From an uncultured Myxococcaceae bacterium (GTDB taxonomy: Bacteria; Myxococcota_A; Polyangia; Polyangiales; Ga0077539), in contig CAMFHP010000020.1 in the NCBI GenBank assembly GCA_945952225.1, positions 29,113 through 93,112 of the forward strand: 64,000 nt of DNA, given 5' to 3'. Below the pieces are notes generated by a model, which worked only from the letters and a program-made list of their open reading frames with translations, had not been told where the DNA came from and did not search any database. Every line of letters begins with the position of its first letter. Position 1 is the stretch's first letter. Both the position numbers and the translations under genes were made by a program. This document shows, in pieces, positions 45,142 through 55,207 of this stretch.

Positions 45142-46445
45142 GGCTGGTCGGAACTCCGTGACTCGAAGGCCTGGAACACGTACGCGCCGCGGCCCACCTG
45201 GGCCCGCACGAACACCGTCGCCGCGCGGTCGCGCCGGGCGCAGTGGAACACCGTCGCGCGCTCGCGCTCGTTCGAGTCCGAGCCGAGCACCGCGCGATCG
45301 TCGTCGGCGAGCCACAGGTCGAGGGCCGCCGCGCGCTCGTCGGCCGCCGCCGTGAACGCGTAGCAGCGCCCCGCGCGGAGCTGCACGGGAAGGGGCAACA
45401 CCGCGCCCCACCACGCCGCCCCGCGCACCGCGTCGCCCATCGGCACGAGCCCGCGCCGCGCCATCTCGTTCGCGGACTGAAGCGCCCGCGCGCGCGCCAC
45501 GCCCTCGACGTCGTCGCCGAGCCGATGGGGCACCGTCGTGGGGATCTCCAACACCTCCACCGCCCACTCGCCGGAGCCCGCGTACATCCGCACGTCGACG
45601 GTGTACTCGCCCGCCATCGGCGCGCAGAAGGCCATCGCGGGGCGCGCGTCGGTGGCGAGGTCCTGCGCGATGGGGAGGCCCGAGGGCGCGACCATGCGCA
45701 GGTCGAGGTCGTCGACGTGATCACCGCCCGCGCCCTGCACGAGGTAGCAGTGCCCCTCGTCGAGCGAGAAGTTCACGTCGGTGGTGCGCTGATGATCGAG
45801 CGTGCCGTGCTGCGTGAGCCCGAGGCGTCGCAATCCCCCGTCGGCGAGGCGCTCGGCGAAGCGGTCGACGAGGGTGCGCGCGTCGGTGGCGGCGGGGTCG
45901 CGTCCCACGTCGGCGCGGGGCGCGCGCGGTCCCGCGAAGAGGCTCGTGGGGCGTACACCGAGCACGTCGTCGAGGGGTGGCGTGACGAGCGGCGGCGCCG
46001 TGAGCGTGAGCAGCGAGACCTCGCCCGATCCGCGCGTCGCGACGATGCGCGCGTAGAGCACGCCGGGGCGGGTCACACACACGCGAACGTAGGGGTGCGC
46101 GTCGCGGCGGTCGTCGCGTCCAAGGTCGGTGCCGTCGGCGCCCGCCACTGCGAGGTCGAGGTCCGAGAACCCCTCGGTGCCCACGGCGACGAAGCCGAGG
46201 CACTGCGGGCGTGTCACGTCGAAGCGCACCGTGCGGATCGTTCCCTCGCGCACGAAGCCGTTCCATCGGGTGTCGAGGGGCCTCGCGTTGCGCGCGCGAA
46301 ACGCATCGGCCACGCGGGCCACGCGCGCGGCGAGCGCAGGAACGGGCGCACCGTCGGGCGGCGCCACACGCGGAATGGGCTGCGCGACACCGGCCGCCGC
46401 GTGGGCCACGAGCGCGAGCGCGAGCGACGCCGTGTGCGCCCTCAC
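45138..46445 (-). CDS. Exported protein with PPC-like domains
   Basis: A protein of 435 aa from a GTG that overlaps the DUF1517 stop (GTGA). The N-terminal hydrophobic segment (SLALALVAHAAAGVAQP) is a signal peptide without a lipobox Cys. Two clear PPC-like units (AVGTEGFSDLDLAVAGADGTDL and GAGGDHVDDLDLRMVAPSGLPI) and a third weaker one are present. It is a relative of the 574-aa lipoprotein that follows. The four-gene set likely works at the envelope; no enzymatic motif is seen. Confidence 0.65.
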   Translation of the reverse strand: MRAHTASLALALVAHAAAGVAQPIPRVAPPDGAPVPALAARVARVADAFRARNARPLDTRWNGFVREGTIRTVRFDVTRPQCLGFVAVGTEGFSDLDLAVAGADGTDLGRDDRRDAHPYVRVCVTRPGVLYARIVATRGSGEVSLLTLTAPPLVTPPLDDVLGVRPTSLFAGPRAPRADVGRDPAATDARTLVDRFAERLADGGLRRLGLTQHGTLDHQRTTDVNFSLDEGHCYLVQGAGGDHVDDLDLRMVAPSGLPIAQDLATDARPAMAFCAPMAGEYTVDVRMYAGSGEWAVEVLEIPTTVPHRLGDDVEGVARARALQSANEMARRGLVPMGDAVRGAAWWGAVLPLPVQLRAGRCYAFTAAADERAAALDLWLADDDRAVLGSDSNERERATVFHCARRDRAATVFVRAQVGRGAYVFQAFESRSSDQP

Positions 46446-47095
46446 CCCGCCACCTCGCGGAGCGCCGTGAGCTCGGGGTAGCGCGCGGTCACGGTCTCGG
46501 GCGAGAGCGCGTCTTCGTCGACGGAGGGCGACCAGATCACTTCGAGCGCCGCGAGTCCGCCGCGCGAGGGCACCAGCGTCGCGAGGGTGCTGCGCAGCGC
46601 CGCGCGCGTCGACACGTCGGTCTGCACCGTGTCGGGCGCCTCGACCCCCACGAGCACGGTCACCACGAGGAGCCCCGGTCCCGCGTCGGGTGTCACCGCA
46701 GGCGCGAGGCGCGTCTCGGCGTTGCGGCGGGTCTCGTGCTCGTAGCGCGCGCGGAGGTCGTCGGCGAGCGCGTCGAAGCGCGGCGGCGCGTCGTCGGCGG
46801 CGAGGGTCTCGCACTGGGCGAAGGCGCGCTCGGTGGCGCCGGCCTCGTCGGAGAGGAGAAGACACACACGACGCGCGGCCTCGGCGCGACCCACGGGCGT
46901 CGAGATGTCTGCCGAGGCGCCCATGCCGTCGAGCGCGCGGGTCACATGCGCCCTCGCCCGCGGATGGAGCGCCACCGTCACGCGTCGCACCTGCGCCCGC
47001 GTCGGACGCTGCGAGCGCGCGATTCCCACGGCGAGCGCCGCCGTCGCACCGAGGCCCGCGACCCACGCCATCGCCCTTCGCAACCGCATCGCCAT
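46442..47095 (-). CDS. DUF1517-like membrane-associated protein
   Basis: A protein of 217 aa. A single hydrophobic segment (MAWVAGLGATAALAVGIA, about 9-26) anchors the N-terminus. The C-terminal ~90 residues follow DUF1517: LLVVTVLVGVE strand, SRGGLAALEVIWSPS, and DEDALSPETVTARYPELTAL. The Met at 47095 is used because it places the hydrophobic segment at the N-terminus. It is the first gene of the four-gene envelope set and diverges from the lipoprotein at 47194. DUF1517 has no known activity. Confidence 0.72.
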   Translation of the reverse strand: MAMRLRRAMAWVAGLGATAALAVGIARSQRPTRAQVRRVTVALHPRARAHVTRALDGMGASADISTPVGRAEAARRVCLLLSDEAGATERAFAQCETLAADDAPPRFDALADDLRARYEHETRRNAETRLAPAVTPDAGPGLLVVTVLVGVEAPDTVQTDVSTRAALRSTLATLVPSRGGLAALEVIWSPSVDEDALSPETVTARYPELTALREVAG

Positions 47096-47193
47096 GAGGC
47101 CGCGGACTCTACCGCCGAACCCTCGACGCCGCGGAGGGCGAAACGTCATCGCGCTTGTCGCGCCGGTGCGTGCGCGTCTACGGTGCGGCGCCG

Positions 47194-48423
47194 ATGCGAC
47201 GACTGCTGAACCTTGGTCCGCTCTTCGTGGTCGCCGCGTGCTCGGCCTCGCACGACGAGGTGATCCCCGCCGACGGATCCATCGACGCACCCGCGGTCGA
47301 AGCGTCGGTGTCGGTCGATGCGCGCCTCGACGAGGGCGCCCCCACCGACACGGCCACCGCCGATGGAGGCCCGCGTGATGCGTCGGGAACTTCCGACGCG
47401 TCGATGGACGCGCCCGCGGTCGACGTTCCCCCTTCGCGCACGCTCCCCGTGGGGCACCTCGACAACGCCGACTGCCGCGGATTCTGGGGCTGGGCCCGCG
47501 ACCCCGACGCGCCCTCCGTCGCCCTCCCGGTGCGCGTGCGCGTCGAGGGGATGGACCTCTCGGGCCTCGCCGACGGACCGCGCCCCGACGTGTGCGCGCC
47601 CGACCCCGGCCCGTGCCTCCACGGCTTCAGCCTCGACGTGCCCGCCGCGCTCCGTGACGGCCGCGACCACGCCGTCACCGTGTTCGCCCGCGACGCCACC
47701 GACGGCCGCGAGGCCTCCATCGCCACGGGCACGCTGCGCTGCAACTCCGACGCGCCCGATGCCGCCGCGCCCGACGTGCCCATCACACCCGATGTGCCCG
47801 CGACACCCGACGTACCCGCGACCGCCGACGACCGCATCCAGACCGAGCTCACGCAGGAGTGCACGGACGGCGACGGCGTGACCTTCCGCGTGCGCCCGAC
47901 CCATCCCGTGCGCGGCGTCGAGGGCTACTCCTTCGCGTGGCGCGTCACCGACGGCAGCACGCGCCTCACGCTCAACGACACGCGCGACCGCGCCCACGTC
48001 GTGCTCGTGGGCGAGGGCGTGCCCAACCACACGCACCTCGAACTCACGATCGCGCGACCGGGCTACCGCACGCTCGTGATCCCCGCGTCGCTGCTCTGGT
48101 CGAGCGCGTGCGCCCACGATTTCAACCCCACGCGCTGCCCCGAGAACACGCGCTCCATCGCCACCGACGCGGACTTCTACGAGCGCGGTCAGGCCTTCCG
48201 CGCATCCGCCTCCGAGGCGCCCTCGGGCGACGTGAACTGGTACGTGAACCAGGGCCTCGACGGCCCGACCTACGCGGCCTCGGACCGCGCCCTCCGCGCC
48301 ACGATCACCCGCGATCCGTCGGTCTCGGTGGTGGTCACGCAGATGCAGCCGTACTCGAACCCGCTCTCCGCGGAGACCGCCCGGTGTCACGGCTGGACAC
48401 AGCGCTACTTCGTGTTGCGCTGA
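47194..48423 (+). CDS. Lipoprotein with GWxxDPxxP domain
   Basis: A protein of 409 aa. The lipobox is LFVVAACS (Cys about 16), followed by an Asp/Ala linker with DA repeats (about 25-80). A ~95-residue domain begins GHLDNADCRGFWGWARDPD and ends HGFSLDVPAALRDGRDHAVTV, a module found in many bacterial surface proteins (usual form GYLDSVDCNTISGWAWDP). A second Cys-containing beta domain ends the protein. The Met at 47194 has no nearby alternative with a signal. Function unknown. Confidence 0.7.
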   Translation: MRRLLNLGPLFVVAACSASHDEVIPADGSIDAPAVEASVSVDARLDEGAPTDTATADGGPRDASGTSDASMDAPAVDVPPSRTLPVGHLDNADCRGFWGWARDPDAPSVALPVRVRVEGMDLSGLADGPRPDVCAPDPGPCLHGFSLDVPAALRDGRDHAVTVFARDATDGREASIATGTLRCNSDAPDAAAPDVPITPDVPATPDVPATADDRIQTELTQECTDGDGVTFRVRPTHPVRGVEGYSFAWRVTDGSTRLTLNDTRDRAHVVLVGEGVPNHTHLELTIARPGYRTLVIPASLLWSSACAHDFNPTRCPENTRSIATDADFYERGQAFRASASEAPSGDVNWYVNQGLDGPTYAASDRALRATITRDPSVSVVVTQMQPYSNPLSAETARCHGWTQRYFVLR

Positions 48424-48476
48424 CGCGTCGGCGTCGCCGTTGACAACCCGCGCGCCTCGCCCCGACAACACCCCTC

Positions 48477-49247
48477 GTGCACTCGATCCACCCCTTCGGC
48501 CGGCCCTCGTCGGTCCGTACGCGCCCTTCGATGCCCCTCGTGGCGGTCGTGGGCCTCGGGGGCCTCGGATGCCCCGCAGCCTGGGCCCTCGCACGCGCCG
48601 AGGTGTCGCTCCGACTCCTCGACGAAGACCGCGTGGAGCGGTCGAACCTCCACCGCCAGATGCTCTACACCGAGGCCGATGTGGGCCGCGCGAAGGTCGA
48701 CGCCGCCGCGCGCGCGCTGCTCGACGCGGGGCCGCAGGTGGCGCTCGAAGCGATGGCCGAACACGTCACCCCCGACAGCGCGCTGCGACTCTTCGAGGGC
48801 GTCTCGCTCGTGGTCGAAGGGAGCGACAACCTCGCGACGAAGTTCCTCGTGGCCGACGCGTGCGCCACGCTCGGAATCCCCGTCGTCCACGGCGCCTGCG
48901 TGGGATGGGTCGGCACCGTGCTCCCCGTCGTGTGGCGCGCCGGGGCCTGCTACCGCTGCGTGTTCGAAGACCTCCCGCTCGACGACGGAAGCGCCGCGAG
49001 CTGCGTCACCGCGGGCGTCTACGGCCCCGTGACCAGCGTCGTGGGCGCGCTCATGGCCGCCGACGCGCTCTCGTTCCTCGCGGGCGACACCTCGCGCGCG
49101 GGACACCTCGGTCGCTACGACGGCTGGGCCCAGTCGTGGCGCTCGACCCCCATGCGCGCCCGCGCCGACTGCCCGCTGTGCCGCCCCGGCGCGGCCCCCC
49201 CGACGCTCACCCCCGACCGCTACGGCGCCGCCTGCGGCGACGTGTGA
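48477..49247 (+). CDS. ThiF/MoeB/HesA-like E1 enzyme without its usual N-terminal arm
   Basis: A protein of 256 aa. It has VGLGGLGCPAAW (nucleotide-binding), DEDRVERSNLHRQMLYTEADVGRAK, an ATP-binding EGSDNLATKF segment, and a Zn site of CYRC and CPLC pairs. E1-like enzymes adenylate the C-terminal GG of a ubiquitin-like sulfur carrier. The canonical RYSRQ-like N-terminal arm is absent; a similar segment occurs in the small protein two genes later. The GTG start gives 18 extra residues before the MPLVAVVG start; either is possible. Confidence 0.82.
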   Translation: MHSIHPFGRPSSVRTRPSMPLVAVVGLGGLGCPAAWALARAEVSLRLLDEDRVERSNLHRQMLYTEADVGRAKVDAAARALLDAGPQVALEAMAEHVTPDSALRLFEGVSLVVEGSDNLATKFLVADACATLGIPVVHGACVGWVGTVLPVVWRAGACYRCVFEDLPLDDGSAASCVTAGVYGPVTSVVGALMAADALSFLAGDTSRAGHLGRYDGWAQSWRSTPMRARADCPLCRPGAAPPTLTPDRYGAACGDV

Positions 49248-49272
49248 CGCACCCGACGGAGCACCCCCTGCG

Positions 49273-49545
49273 ATGACCGTGACCGTACGCATCCCCACGC
49301 AGCTCCGGCCCCTCACCCGCGGCGCCTCCGAGGTGACCGCCGAGGGAGACACCGTGGCCGCCCTCGTCGACGACCTCGACCGCCGCTACGCGGGCCTGCG
49401 CGACCGCCTCCTCGACGCCCGCGGCGTGCGTCGCTTCATCAACCTCTTCGTGGGCGACGAAGACGTGCGTCACCTCGACGGCCTCGCCACCGCGCTGCGC
49501 GACGGCGACACCGTGGTGATCGTGCCCGCCGTGGCAGGTGGCTGA
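49273..49545 (+). CDS. Sulfur-carrier protein (ThiS/MoaD/CysO-like)
   Basis: A protein of 90 aa with beta-grasp pattern and a C-terminal AVAGG. The segment VGDEDVRHLDGLATALRDGD and the ending VVIVPAVAGG closely match the actinobacterial CysO pattern. Its GG end is the adenylation/thiocarboxylate site for the E1-like protein. It lies 25 bp after the E1-like gene and its stop overlaps the next start (TGATG). The sulfur acceptor (cysteine, thiazole, molybdopterin or other) is not known. Confidence 0.83.
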   Translation: MTVTVRIPTQLRPLTRGASEVTAEGDTVAALVDDLDRRYAGLRDRLLDARGVRRFINLFVGDEDVRHLDGLATALRDGDTVVIVPAVAGG

Positions 49546-49862
49546 TGCCCGACTACGAACGCCACGCCCGGCAGATCGCGCTCGACGAGGTGGGCCCCGC
49601 GGGGCAGCAGCGCCTCGCCGACACGCCCGTGCACCTCGCGGGCTTCTCGCGCCTCGCCGCCGAGCTCCACACGCGTGCGGGCGGCGCGCTCTCCGACGAT
49701 GCGTCCGTGCGCGTCGAGTGCCCCGTCGATGACCCCGGCGAAGACGCGCCCGCGATGCTCGGCCTCGCCGCATGGGGCGCCGTCGAGGCCGCCCGCCGTG
49801 TGCTCGGCGCCGAACCGCGCGCGCTCCCCGACGGACTCCTCGCGCGCCTCCGCGCACGCTGA
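49545..49862 (+). CDS. Shrunken E1-like protein
   Basis: A protein of 105 aa. It starts YERHARQIALDEVGPAGQQR, the N-terminal arm normally fused to MoeB/ThiF-type E1 proteins. One beta-alpha unit (HLAGFSRLAAELHTRAGG) replaces the first Rossmann repeat without the GxGGxG loop, and the end (AAWGAVEAARRVLGAEP) recalls the last helix of E1 proteins. It therefore looks like an E1 reduced to its ends. The adjacent E1 lacks exactly the N-terminal arm, which suggests complementation. Overlaps the sulfur-carrier gene. Confidence 0.65.
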   Translation: MPDYERHARQIALDEVGPAGQQRLADTPVHLAGFSRLAAELHTRAGGALSDDASVRVECPVDDPGEDAPAMLGLAAWGAVEAARRVLGAEPRALPDGLLARLRAR

Positions 49863-49871
49863 CCCCAGAGA

Positions 49872-52800
49872 TCAGAACAGCGTCGACTCCACCGGGCTGC
49901 GAAGCTGCGCCTGGAGGTTCACCAGCCGCGCGTGCTCGCGCACCAGGCCGAACCACGCGTCGCGCCACACGGGGTTCGCGATGCGCTCGGCCCGCGCGTT
50001 CACCCGCGAGAGCGCCCAGGCCACCGCGGCGCGCGCGTCGTCGAGGCGCCCCGCGAGCGTGAGCGCGTCGATGTGCGTGAGCCACACGAAGGCCTCCTCG
50101 ATGCACACGGCCCCGCCCGCATCGAGGCGCTGCACCGCGTAGCCCGTGGTGGCCAGCGCCCGCTCCACATCGCGCCGCGCGAGCTGCGCCTCGCCCACGC
50201 ACGCCCACGCCCACGGCGCGTCGTAGGGGAGCGCATCGAGGAGCCGCGCCGCCTGCTCGCCCTCGCCCACCGCGACGTCGAGCTCTCCCTGCGCCGTGAG
50301 CACCCGCGCCCGCATCGCCCGCGCACGCCCGAGGAGCCGCCGCGTCCCCTGCGCGAGGGCGCGCTCCACCGCGCGTTCGAAGCCCGCCCGCGCGTCTTCG
50401 AACTGCCCCTCGCTCCACGCCGCCGTCGCGAGGTGGAGCTCGGCCACCGCGCCCACGTGGTGCAGGCCCAGCCGCGTCGCCGCCGCGCGCGCCTCGCGCA
50501 GGGGACCGAGCGAGCGCTGGTGCATCCCGAGGATCTGCCGACCGCGCCCCACGGCCACGCGGAGCTCGCACATCTCACGGAGATTGCCCGACTCTTCGAA
50601 GCGCAGCGCGGCCTCTTCGAGCAGCGCGAGGTGCGTGCCCGGCTCTCCATCGAGGAGCGCGAGGGCGGCGCGCGCGCGCAACACCTCACCGCGCAGGTCG
50701 GGGTCGTCGAGGTCGACCGCGTCGTCGAGCGAGTCGATGAGCGCGCGGGCCTCGTCGAGCGCGCCCACGTCGAGCGCCGCCACGCCCGCCGCAGCCCGCG
50801 CCGACGCGTGCACCGGACGCAACAGCGGCGACGCCGCGGGCGCCCGCAACGGGTCGAGGAGCGTCACGAGCGCGTCGCGATCCCCGAGGCGTCCGCAGCC
50901 GACGAGGGTGTCGCGCAGCGCGTAGAGCCGCTCGGGGTCGGCGGGCACGAGCACGCGCATCGCATCGCCGCCACAGCGCACCGCCGACGCGTTCTCGCCG
51001 CGCCAACGATGGGCCTCGGCCTGGAGGCGCAACAGCCCGCCGAGGCACTGCCCCGTGGCCCCGCACGCGATGCCCCGCTCGGCCCGCGCGAGCACGCCGC
51101 CGAGCTCATGCGCGTGGAGCGCGCCGCGCGCCGCGTCGAGGTACCACACCGCCGCCCGCGCCGGTGCGTTGCCCCGTTCGAGGTGCTCGCCGAGCACGGT
51201 GGCGTCGGTCTCGCCCGCGCGTTCGAGCCACGCGGCGGCGAGGCGGTGACCGAGGGCGCGGTCGGCGTCCGTGAGCATCCCGTACGCCGCGTCGCGGAGC
51301 TGCGCGCTCTGGAACACGTACTCCTGATCGCCTTCGAAGCGTCCGTCGGGCACGGGCACGATGAGCTCGCGGTCTTCGAGCGCCGTGAGCCACTCCGAGG
51401 TGCGCGGGTCGCGCTCGTCACCGAGCAGCGAGGCCACGCCGCCGCGCCAGAAGCGCTCGCCGAACACGCTCGCCGCGCGCAGCACACGACGGGCCTCGGC
51501 GTCGAGCGCACCGAGCCGTGCGTGCACCATCGCGAGCACGGTGCCGGGGAGGCCCACGCCGCGCCCCGAGGCCACCGAGAGGATCATCTCTTCGAGAAAG
51601 AACGCGTTGCCGCCCGCGCGCTCCACGATGCGCGCGCACACCGCCGCGTCGGCGCGCTCCCCGAGGCAGTGCGTGGCGAGCGACTCGACCGCGCGTCGCG
51701 TGAGCGGCCCCACGCGGACCTCCTGCACCCCGCGCTCGGCCCAGAGGTGCGGCAGCAGGTCGTGGATCTCCGCGCGCCCCACGCCCACCACCATGAGGGG
51801 CAGCTCCACCGCGGCGCGCAGCGCGGCATCGACGAGGCGCAGCGACGGAAGGTCGGCCCACTGGAGGTCTTCGAGCACGAGCAGCAGCGGCGCCGTGCGG
51901 GCCTCGGCGCACACGAAGTCCACCCACGCGCGACGCACCTGCGCGGCCATGAGCGCGGGGTCGAGACGCGCGAGGCGCAGCGCGGCGCTCGACGTGTCGG
52001 CGAACGGCACGCCCGCGAGCTCGCCGAGAAACTCCGCGACGCGCGACTGATCGACGGGGTTGAGGTTGCGCCCCGCGCGCGCCCGCAGCCGTTGACGCCG
52101 CGCGGGCACCGGATCGTTCGCGCCGATGCCCGCGAGCCGACGCACGAGCGCGCCGAGGAGCCGCCACGGACCGCCCGCGTGCTGCGCGTCGCCGCGCGTC
52201 TCCCACACCTGGAGGCCGCCGACGCGGTCCTTTGCGAGGCGCGTGAACTCGTGGCGCACGCGCGATTTGCCCATGCCCGCCGCGCCCGTGAGCAGCACCG
52301 CGCGCGCGACGGGCTCCTCGACGCACTCGTCGAGCATCGCTTCGAGCGTGGCGAGCTCGCGGCGCCGTCCCACACACGGCGTCGAGCGACCGAGGATCGT
52401 GCGCGCCGTGCCGATGACCTCGCGCTCGCCCACGAGGGTGTAGCCCGCGACGGCCTTCTCGATCTCGAAGCGCGCGTCGAGGAGCCCCGCGGTCACCTCC
52501 GCGAGACGGATCGCGCGACCGCCCGGCGAGGATTCCCGCGCCCCCTCCTGCGCGCGGTCGTGGAGCAGCTCCGACGCGAGGTCGATGACCGGGCCTACGG
52601 CGCCGTGCCCTGCGGCCTCGCCCCATCCCGTCGCGAGCGCGATGGCCGCATCGGGTGCGAGCGCGCGCATCGCGAGGGCGCAGCGGGCGGCGCGGGCGGC
52701 CTGGTCCGTGGCCGCTCCCGTGGCGCGGAGCACGATCATCGCGACCTCGCCCCAGAGCACTTCGAACTCCGCCGAGAACGACTCCGCCGCCGCGCGCAGC

Positions 52801-53900
52801 GTGCCGAAGGTCACCCCCTCGCGCGGGCTCTCGCGGGCCACGAGCACCACCGAGAGGAGCCTCCGCTCGCCCTCGCCCAGACACGGCGGCGACACCGCGG
52901 GCGGCGCCGTGGGACCGTTGTCATCGACGCTTCCGGGCTCGGTGAGCGCGGGCTGTCCCGGCGAGGTCTCCGCCGCGAAGGGATCGGCCAGCACGGGCTC
53001 GGTGCGCTTCGGGTCGAAGACCTCGGCGCGGGCCTCGCTCGCCGCCGCCGCGAGGGGCGTCATCGAGCTGCGCGAGGGGCGCGCGAAGGGCTCCAGCGCG
53101 CGCACGACGGCGTCCCCGTCGGCGGGTCGATCCGCGGGGTCGCGGGCGAGCATGCGCGCGAGGAGCTCGTCGAGGCCGGGCGGCGCATCGGGCATCGCCG
53201 CGAGGAGCCGCGGGCAGTCTTCGAGCAGCGTGCGACCGAGGAGCGCCTCGACGCTGTCTCCCTCGATGGCGGGTCGGCCCGTGAGGCACTCGAAGAGCAC
53301 CGCGCCGAGGGCGTACACGTCGGCGCGCGCGTCGATCTCCGCGGCGCCGCGCACCTGCTCCGGGGCCATGAATCCGGGCGTTCCGAGAATGGTGCCCACG
53401 CGCGTCGCGCTGCGCCGTGCGAGCGTCGGAACGCGCGCGATGCCCAGGTCGAGCACCTTCACGCGCTGCACCTCGCGGCCCGGGAGGAAGAGGTTCGCGG
53501 GCTTGATGTCACGGTGCACCACGCCGAGGCGGTGCAGCTCCGCGAGCGCCGCGGCCACGTGGAGCGCGAGGCCCACGGCGTCGTCCCACGGGAGCGCGCC
53601 GCGTTCGAGGGCGTCGCCGAGCGTCTCTCCGTCGAGCCACTCCATCGCGAGCCACGCGTCGCCCTGCGGGGTCACGCCGTGGGCCGAGTAGCGCACGATG
53701 CCCGGGTGATGCTGCTCGGCGAGGAGCCGCGCCTCGCGCGAGAAGCGCACCATGTGGGCCCCTTCGAGCCCGGTCATCACCTTGAGCGCGACGGTCTCGT
53801 GCGTCGCGCGGTCGTGCGCGCGGTAGAGCGTGCTGCACGGCCCCACGTGGGCCACCTCGTCGACGACGAAGCGGCCCGCGAACTCATCTCCCGGCACCAT
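49872..53900 (-). CDS. Ser/Thr kinase-AAA-TPR regulatory protein
   Basis: A protein of 1342 aa. The kinase domain (about 10-275) has VALKVM (Lys40), HRDIKPAN (129-136) and DLG instead of DFG (151-153); the Gly-rich loop is degenerate. A region at ~345-480 looks like an adenylate-cyclase fold remnant without metal or purine residues. A STAND/AAA ATPase follows, with Walker A GAAGMGKS and Walker [16 protein letters not shown]-like helices fill the last ~500 residues. Such proteins are common in myxobacteria and act as signal integrators. It lies 46 bp after the 389-aa gene and is probably in the same operon. Confidence 0.88.
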   Translation of the reverse strand: MVPGDEFAGRFVVDEVAHVGPCSTLYRAHDRATHETVALKVMTGLEGAHMVRFSREARLLAEQHHPGIVRYSAHGVTPQGDAWLAMEWLDGETLGDALERGALPWDDAVGLALHVAAALAELHRLGVVHRDIKPANLFLPGREVQRVKVLDLGIARVPTLARRSATRVGTILGTPGFMAPEQVRGAAEIDARADVYALGAVLFECLTGRPAIEGDSVEALLGRTLLEDCPRLLAAMPDAPPGLDELLARMLARDPADRPADGDAVVRALEPFARPSRSSMTPLAAAASEARAEVFDPKRTEPVLADPFAAETSPGQPALTEPGSVDDNGPTAPPAVSPPCLGEGERRLLSVVLVARESPREGVTFGTLRAAAESFSAEFEVLWGEVAMIVLRATGAATDQAARAARCALAMRALAPDAAIALATGWGEAAGHGAVGPVIDLASELLHDRAQEGARESSPGGRAIRLAEVTAGLLDARFEIEKAVAGYTLVGEREVIGTARTILGRSTPCVGRRRELATLEAMLDECVEEPVARAVLLTGAAGMGKSRVRHEFTRLAKDRVGGLQVWETRGDAQHAGGPWRLLGALVRRLAGIGANDPVPARRQRLRARAGRNLNPVDQSRVAEFLGELAGVPFADTSSAALRLARLDPALMAAQVRRAWVDFVCAEARTAPLLLVLEDLQWADLPSLRLVDAALRAAVELPLMVVGVGRAEIHDLLPHLWAERGVQEVRVGPLTRRAVESLATHCLGERADAAVCARIVERAGGNAFFLEEMILSVASGRGVGLPGTVLAMVHARLGALDAEARRVLRAASVFGERFWRGGVASLLGDERDPRTSEWLTALEDRELIVPVPDGRFEGDQEYVFQSAQLRDAAYGMLTDADRALGHRLAAAWLERAGETDATVLGEHLERGNAPARAAVWYLDAARGALHAHELGGVLARAERGIACGATGQCLGGLLRLQAEAHRWRGENASAVRCGGDAMRVLVPADPERLYALRDTLVGCGRLGDRDALVTLLDPLRAPAASPLLRPVHASARAAAGVAALDVGALDEARALIDSLDDAVDLDDPDLRGEVLRARAALALLDGEPGTHLALLEEAALRFEESGNLREMCELRVAVGRGRQILGMHQRSLGPLREARAAATRLGLHHVGAVAELHLATAAWSEGQFEDARAGFERAVERALAQGTRRLLGRARAMRARVLTAQGELDVAVGEGEQAARLLDALPYDAPWAWACVGEAQLARRDVERALATTGYAVQRLDAGGAVCIEEAFVWLTHIDALTLAGRLDDARAAVAWALSRVNARAERIANPVWRDAWFGLVREHARLVNLQAQLRSPVESTLF

Positions 53901-53946
53901 CGGTCGCGCACGCTAACACAGGGTCACGCGCGCACCGCGGGTGACT

Positions 53947-55116
53947 TCATGCACGCAGGAACGCATGCAGGTCCGCAGGGCCCACGCGCGCCGTCACCGC
54001 CGCGGCCACGGACTGCGGGTCGGCGGAGAACAGCGACGCATCGGCGGGCGCCTCGGGCCACAGCGTGTGCAGCAGCAGAAAGCGCGCTTCGAGCCCCACG
54101 AGCGACTCGCTCACCGCGCGGAACATCGGCGCGCCCGAGAGCGGCAACGGACCGTACGCGCCCCCCGTCGAGCCGTGGAGTATGAACCCGCTCCCGCAGG
54201 GGAAATCCACCAGCGTGAGCCGCGCGCCCACGAGGCCCGGCGCGCCCGGCAGCGAGACCCACCCGACGCCCACCACCGCGAGCGCCGCGAGACCGAGCGC
54301 CGTCGAGGCCACCGCGCGCCCCGTGCCGCTCGACCCGTGGAGCGTGTGGTCCGTGGTCTCCCAGTGCGCGTCGCCCATGCGCGCCACCGGAGCCCCGAGC
54401 GCCCCGTCGAGGGCCGCGCGCAACACCCCGCGCGGAAGCACGCTGAGCCACTGTCCCTCGTGCATTCCGCGACCGAGCTCCATCGTGCGGTCGAGGATCA
54501 TCGCGCGGAGCAACACGTTCTGCGCGCGCTCCACGGTGAGCGCCCCGGCGCCGTGCTGTGCGTGCACGAGCCGCGCGACGAGGTGCGTGCGCGCGTCGCC
54601 CGAGCGCATCTGCGACGCGGCCCGCATCGCGCCCGTGGGATCTGCCTCCGACGGAGACAGGTCGAGGCCCGCGCCCGTGCGCTGCGTCGGCGGCGCCTGC
54701 ATCGCGGCGTAGAGCACCCGATGGAGCGTCTCGCCCAGCATCGGAACGCGCTGCCGACGGTTGCCCGACCACGCGATCACCGCGTCGGTCACGAGGCCCT
54801 TGTCGTGCTCGACGCCCGTGAGCCACCCGTACGGAATGTCGACCTCCGTGGTCTGCACCGCGAGCGAGGTCTCCATCGCCGCGACACGCCCCACGAGCCG
54901 TCGATCGGTGACCAGAAACCCGAGGTGCGCGCCGAGCGCCCGGCCCCGCGACGGAAACTCGAAGTGCACCGCGCCCACGAGCGCCTCGCCCTCGTGCCAC
55001 GCGAGGCCACGCTGCGTCTCGGCGATCACCGTGGGCACGTCGAAGCGAAGTCGGTTCGGCGCCACCACCCGCTCGCCGACGAGGTGCTGCGCCAGGTGTT
55101 GCATCCACGGGGTCAT
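53947..55116 (-). CDS. Unknown protein with one membrane segment
   Basis: A protein of 389 aa. The N-terminal ~120 residues are beta-rich (AETQRGLAWHEGEALVGAVHFEF, LGFLVTDRRLVGR), compatible with a PH-like domain. Helices occupy ~170-260. One hydrophobic segment (about 280-305, STALGLAALAVVGVGWVSL) precedes a further mixed domain. The Met at 55116, with a GGAGAG nearby, is chosen; a second Met lies 21 bp upstream. It diverges from the lipoprotein at 55208 and precedes the kinase. Confidence 0.6.
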   Translation of the reverse strand: MTPWMQHLAQHLVGERVVAPNRLRFDVPTVIAETQRGLAWHEGEALVGAVHFEFPSRGRALGAHLGFLVTDRRLVGRVAAMETSLAVQTTEVDIPYGWLTGVEHDKGLVTDAVIAWSGNRRQRVPMLGETLHRVLYAAMQAPPTQRTGAGLDLSPSEADPTGAMRAASQMRSGDARTHLVARLVHAQHGAGALTVERAQNVLLRAMILDRTMELGRGMHEGQWLSVLPRGVLRAALDGALGAPVARMGDAHWETTDHTLHGSSGTGRAVASTALGLAALAVVGVGWVSLPGAPGLVGARLTLVDFPCGSGFILHGSTGGAYGPLPLSGAPMFRAVSESLVGLEARFLLLHTLWPEAPADASLFSADPQSVAAAVTARVGPADLHAFLRA

Positions 55117-55207
55117 GGTCACGCTCTCCGCGCGCATCGAAGCACGAGCGCACGTCCCTTGAGAATTGCTCGACGGCGCGCGTCGTACCGTGGTCCCCTT
55201 CGCGGCC

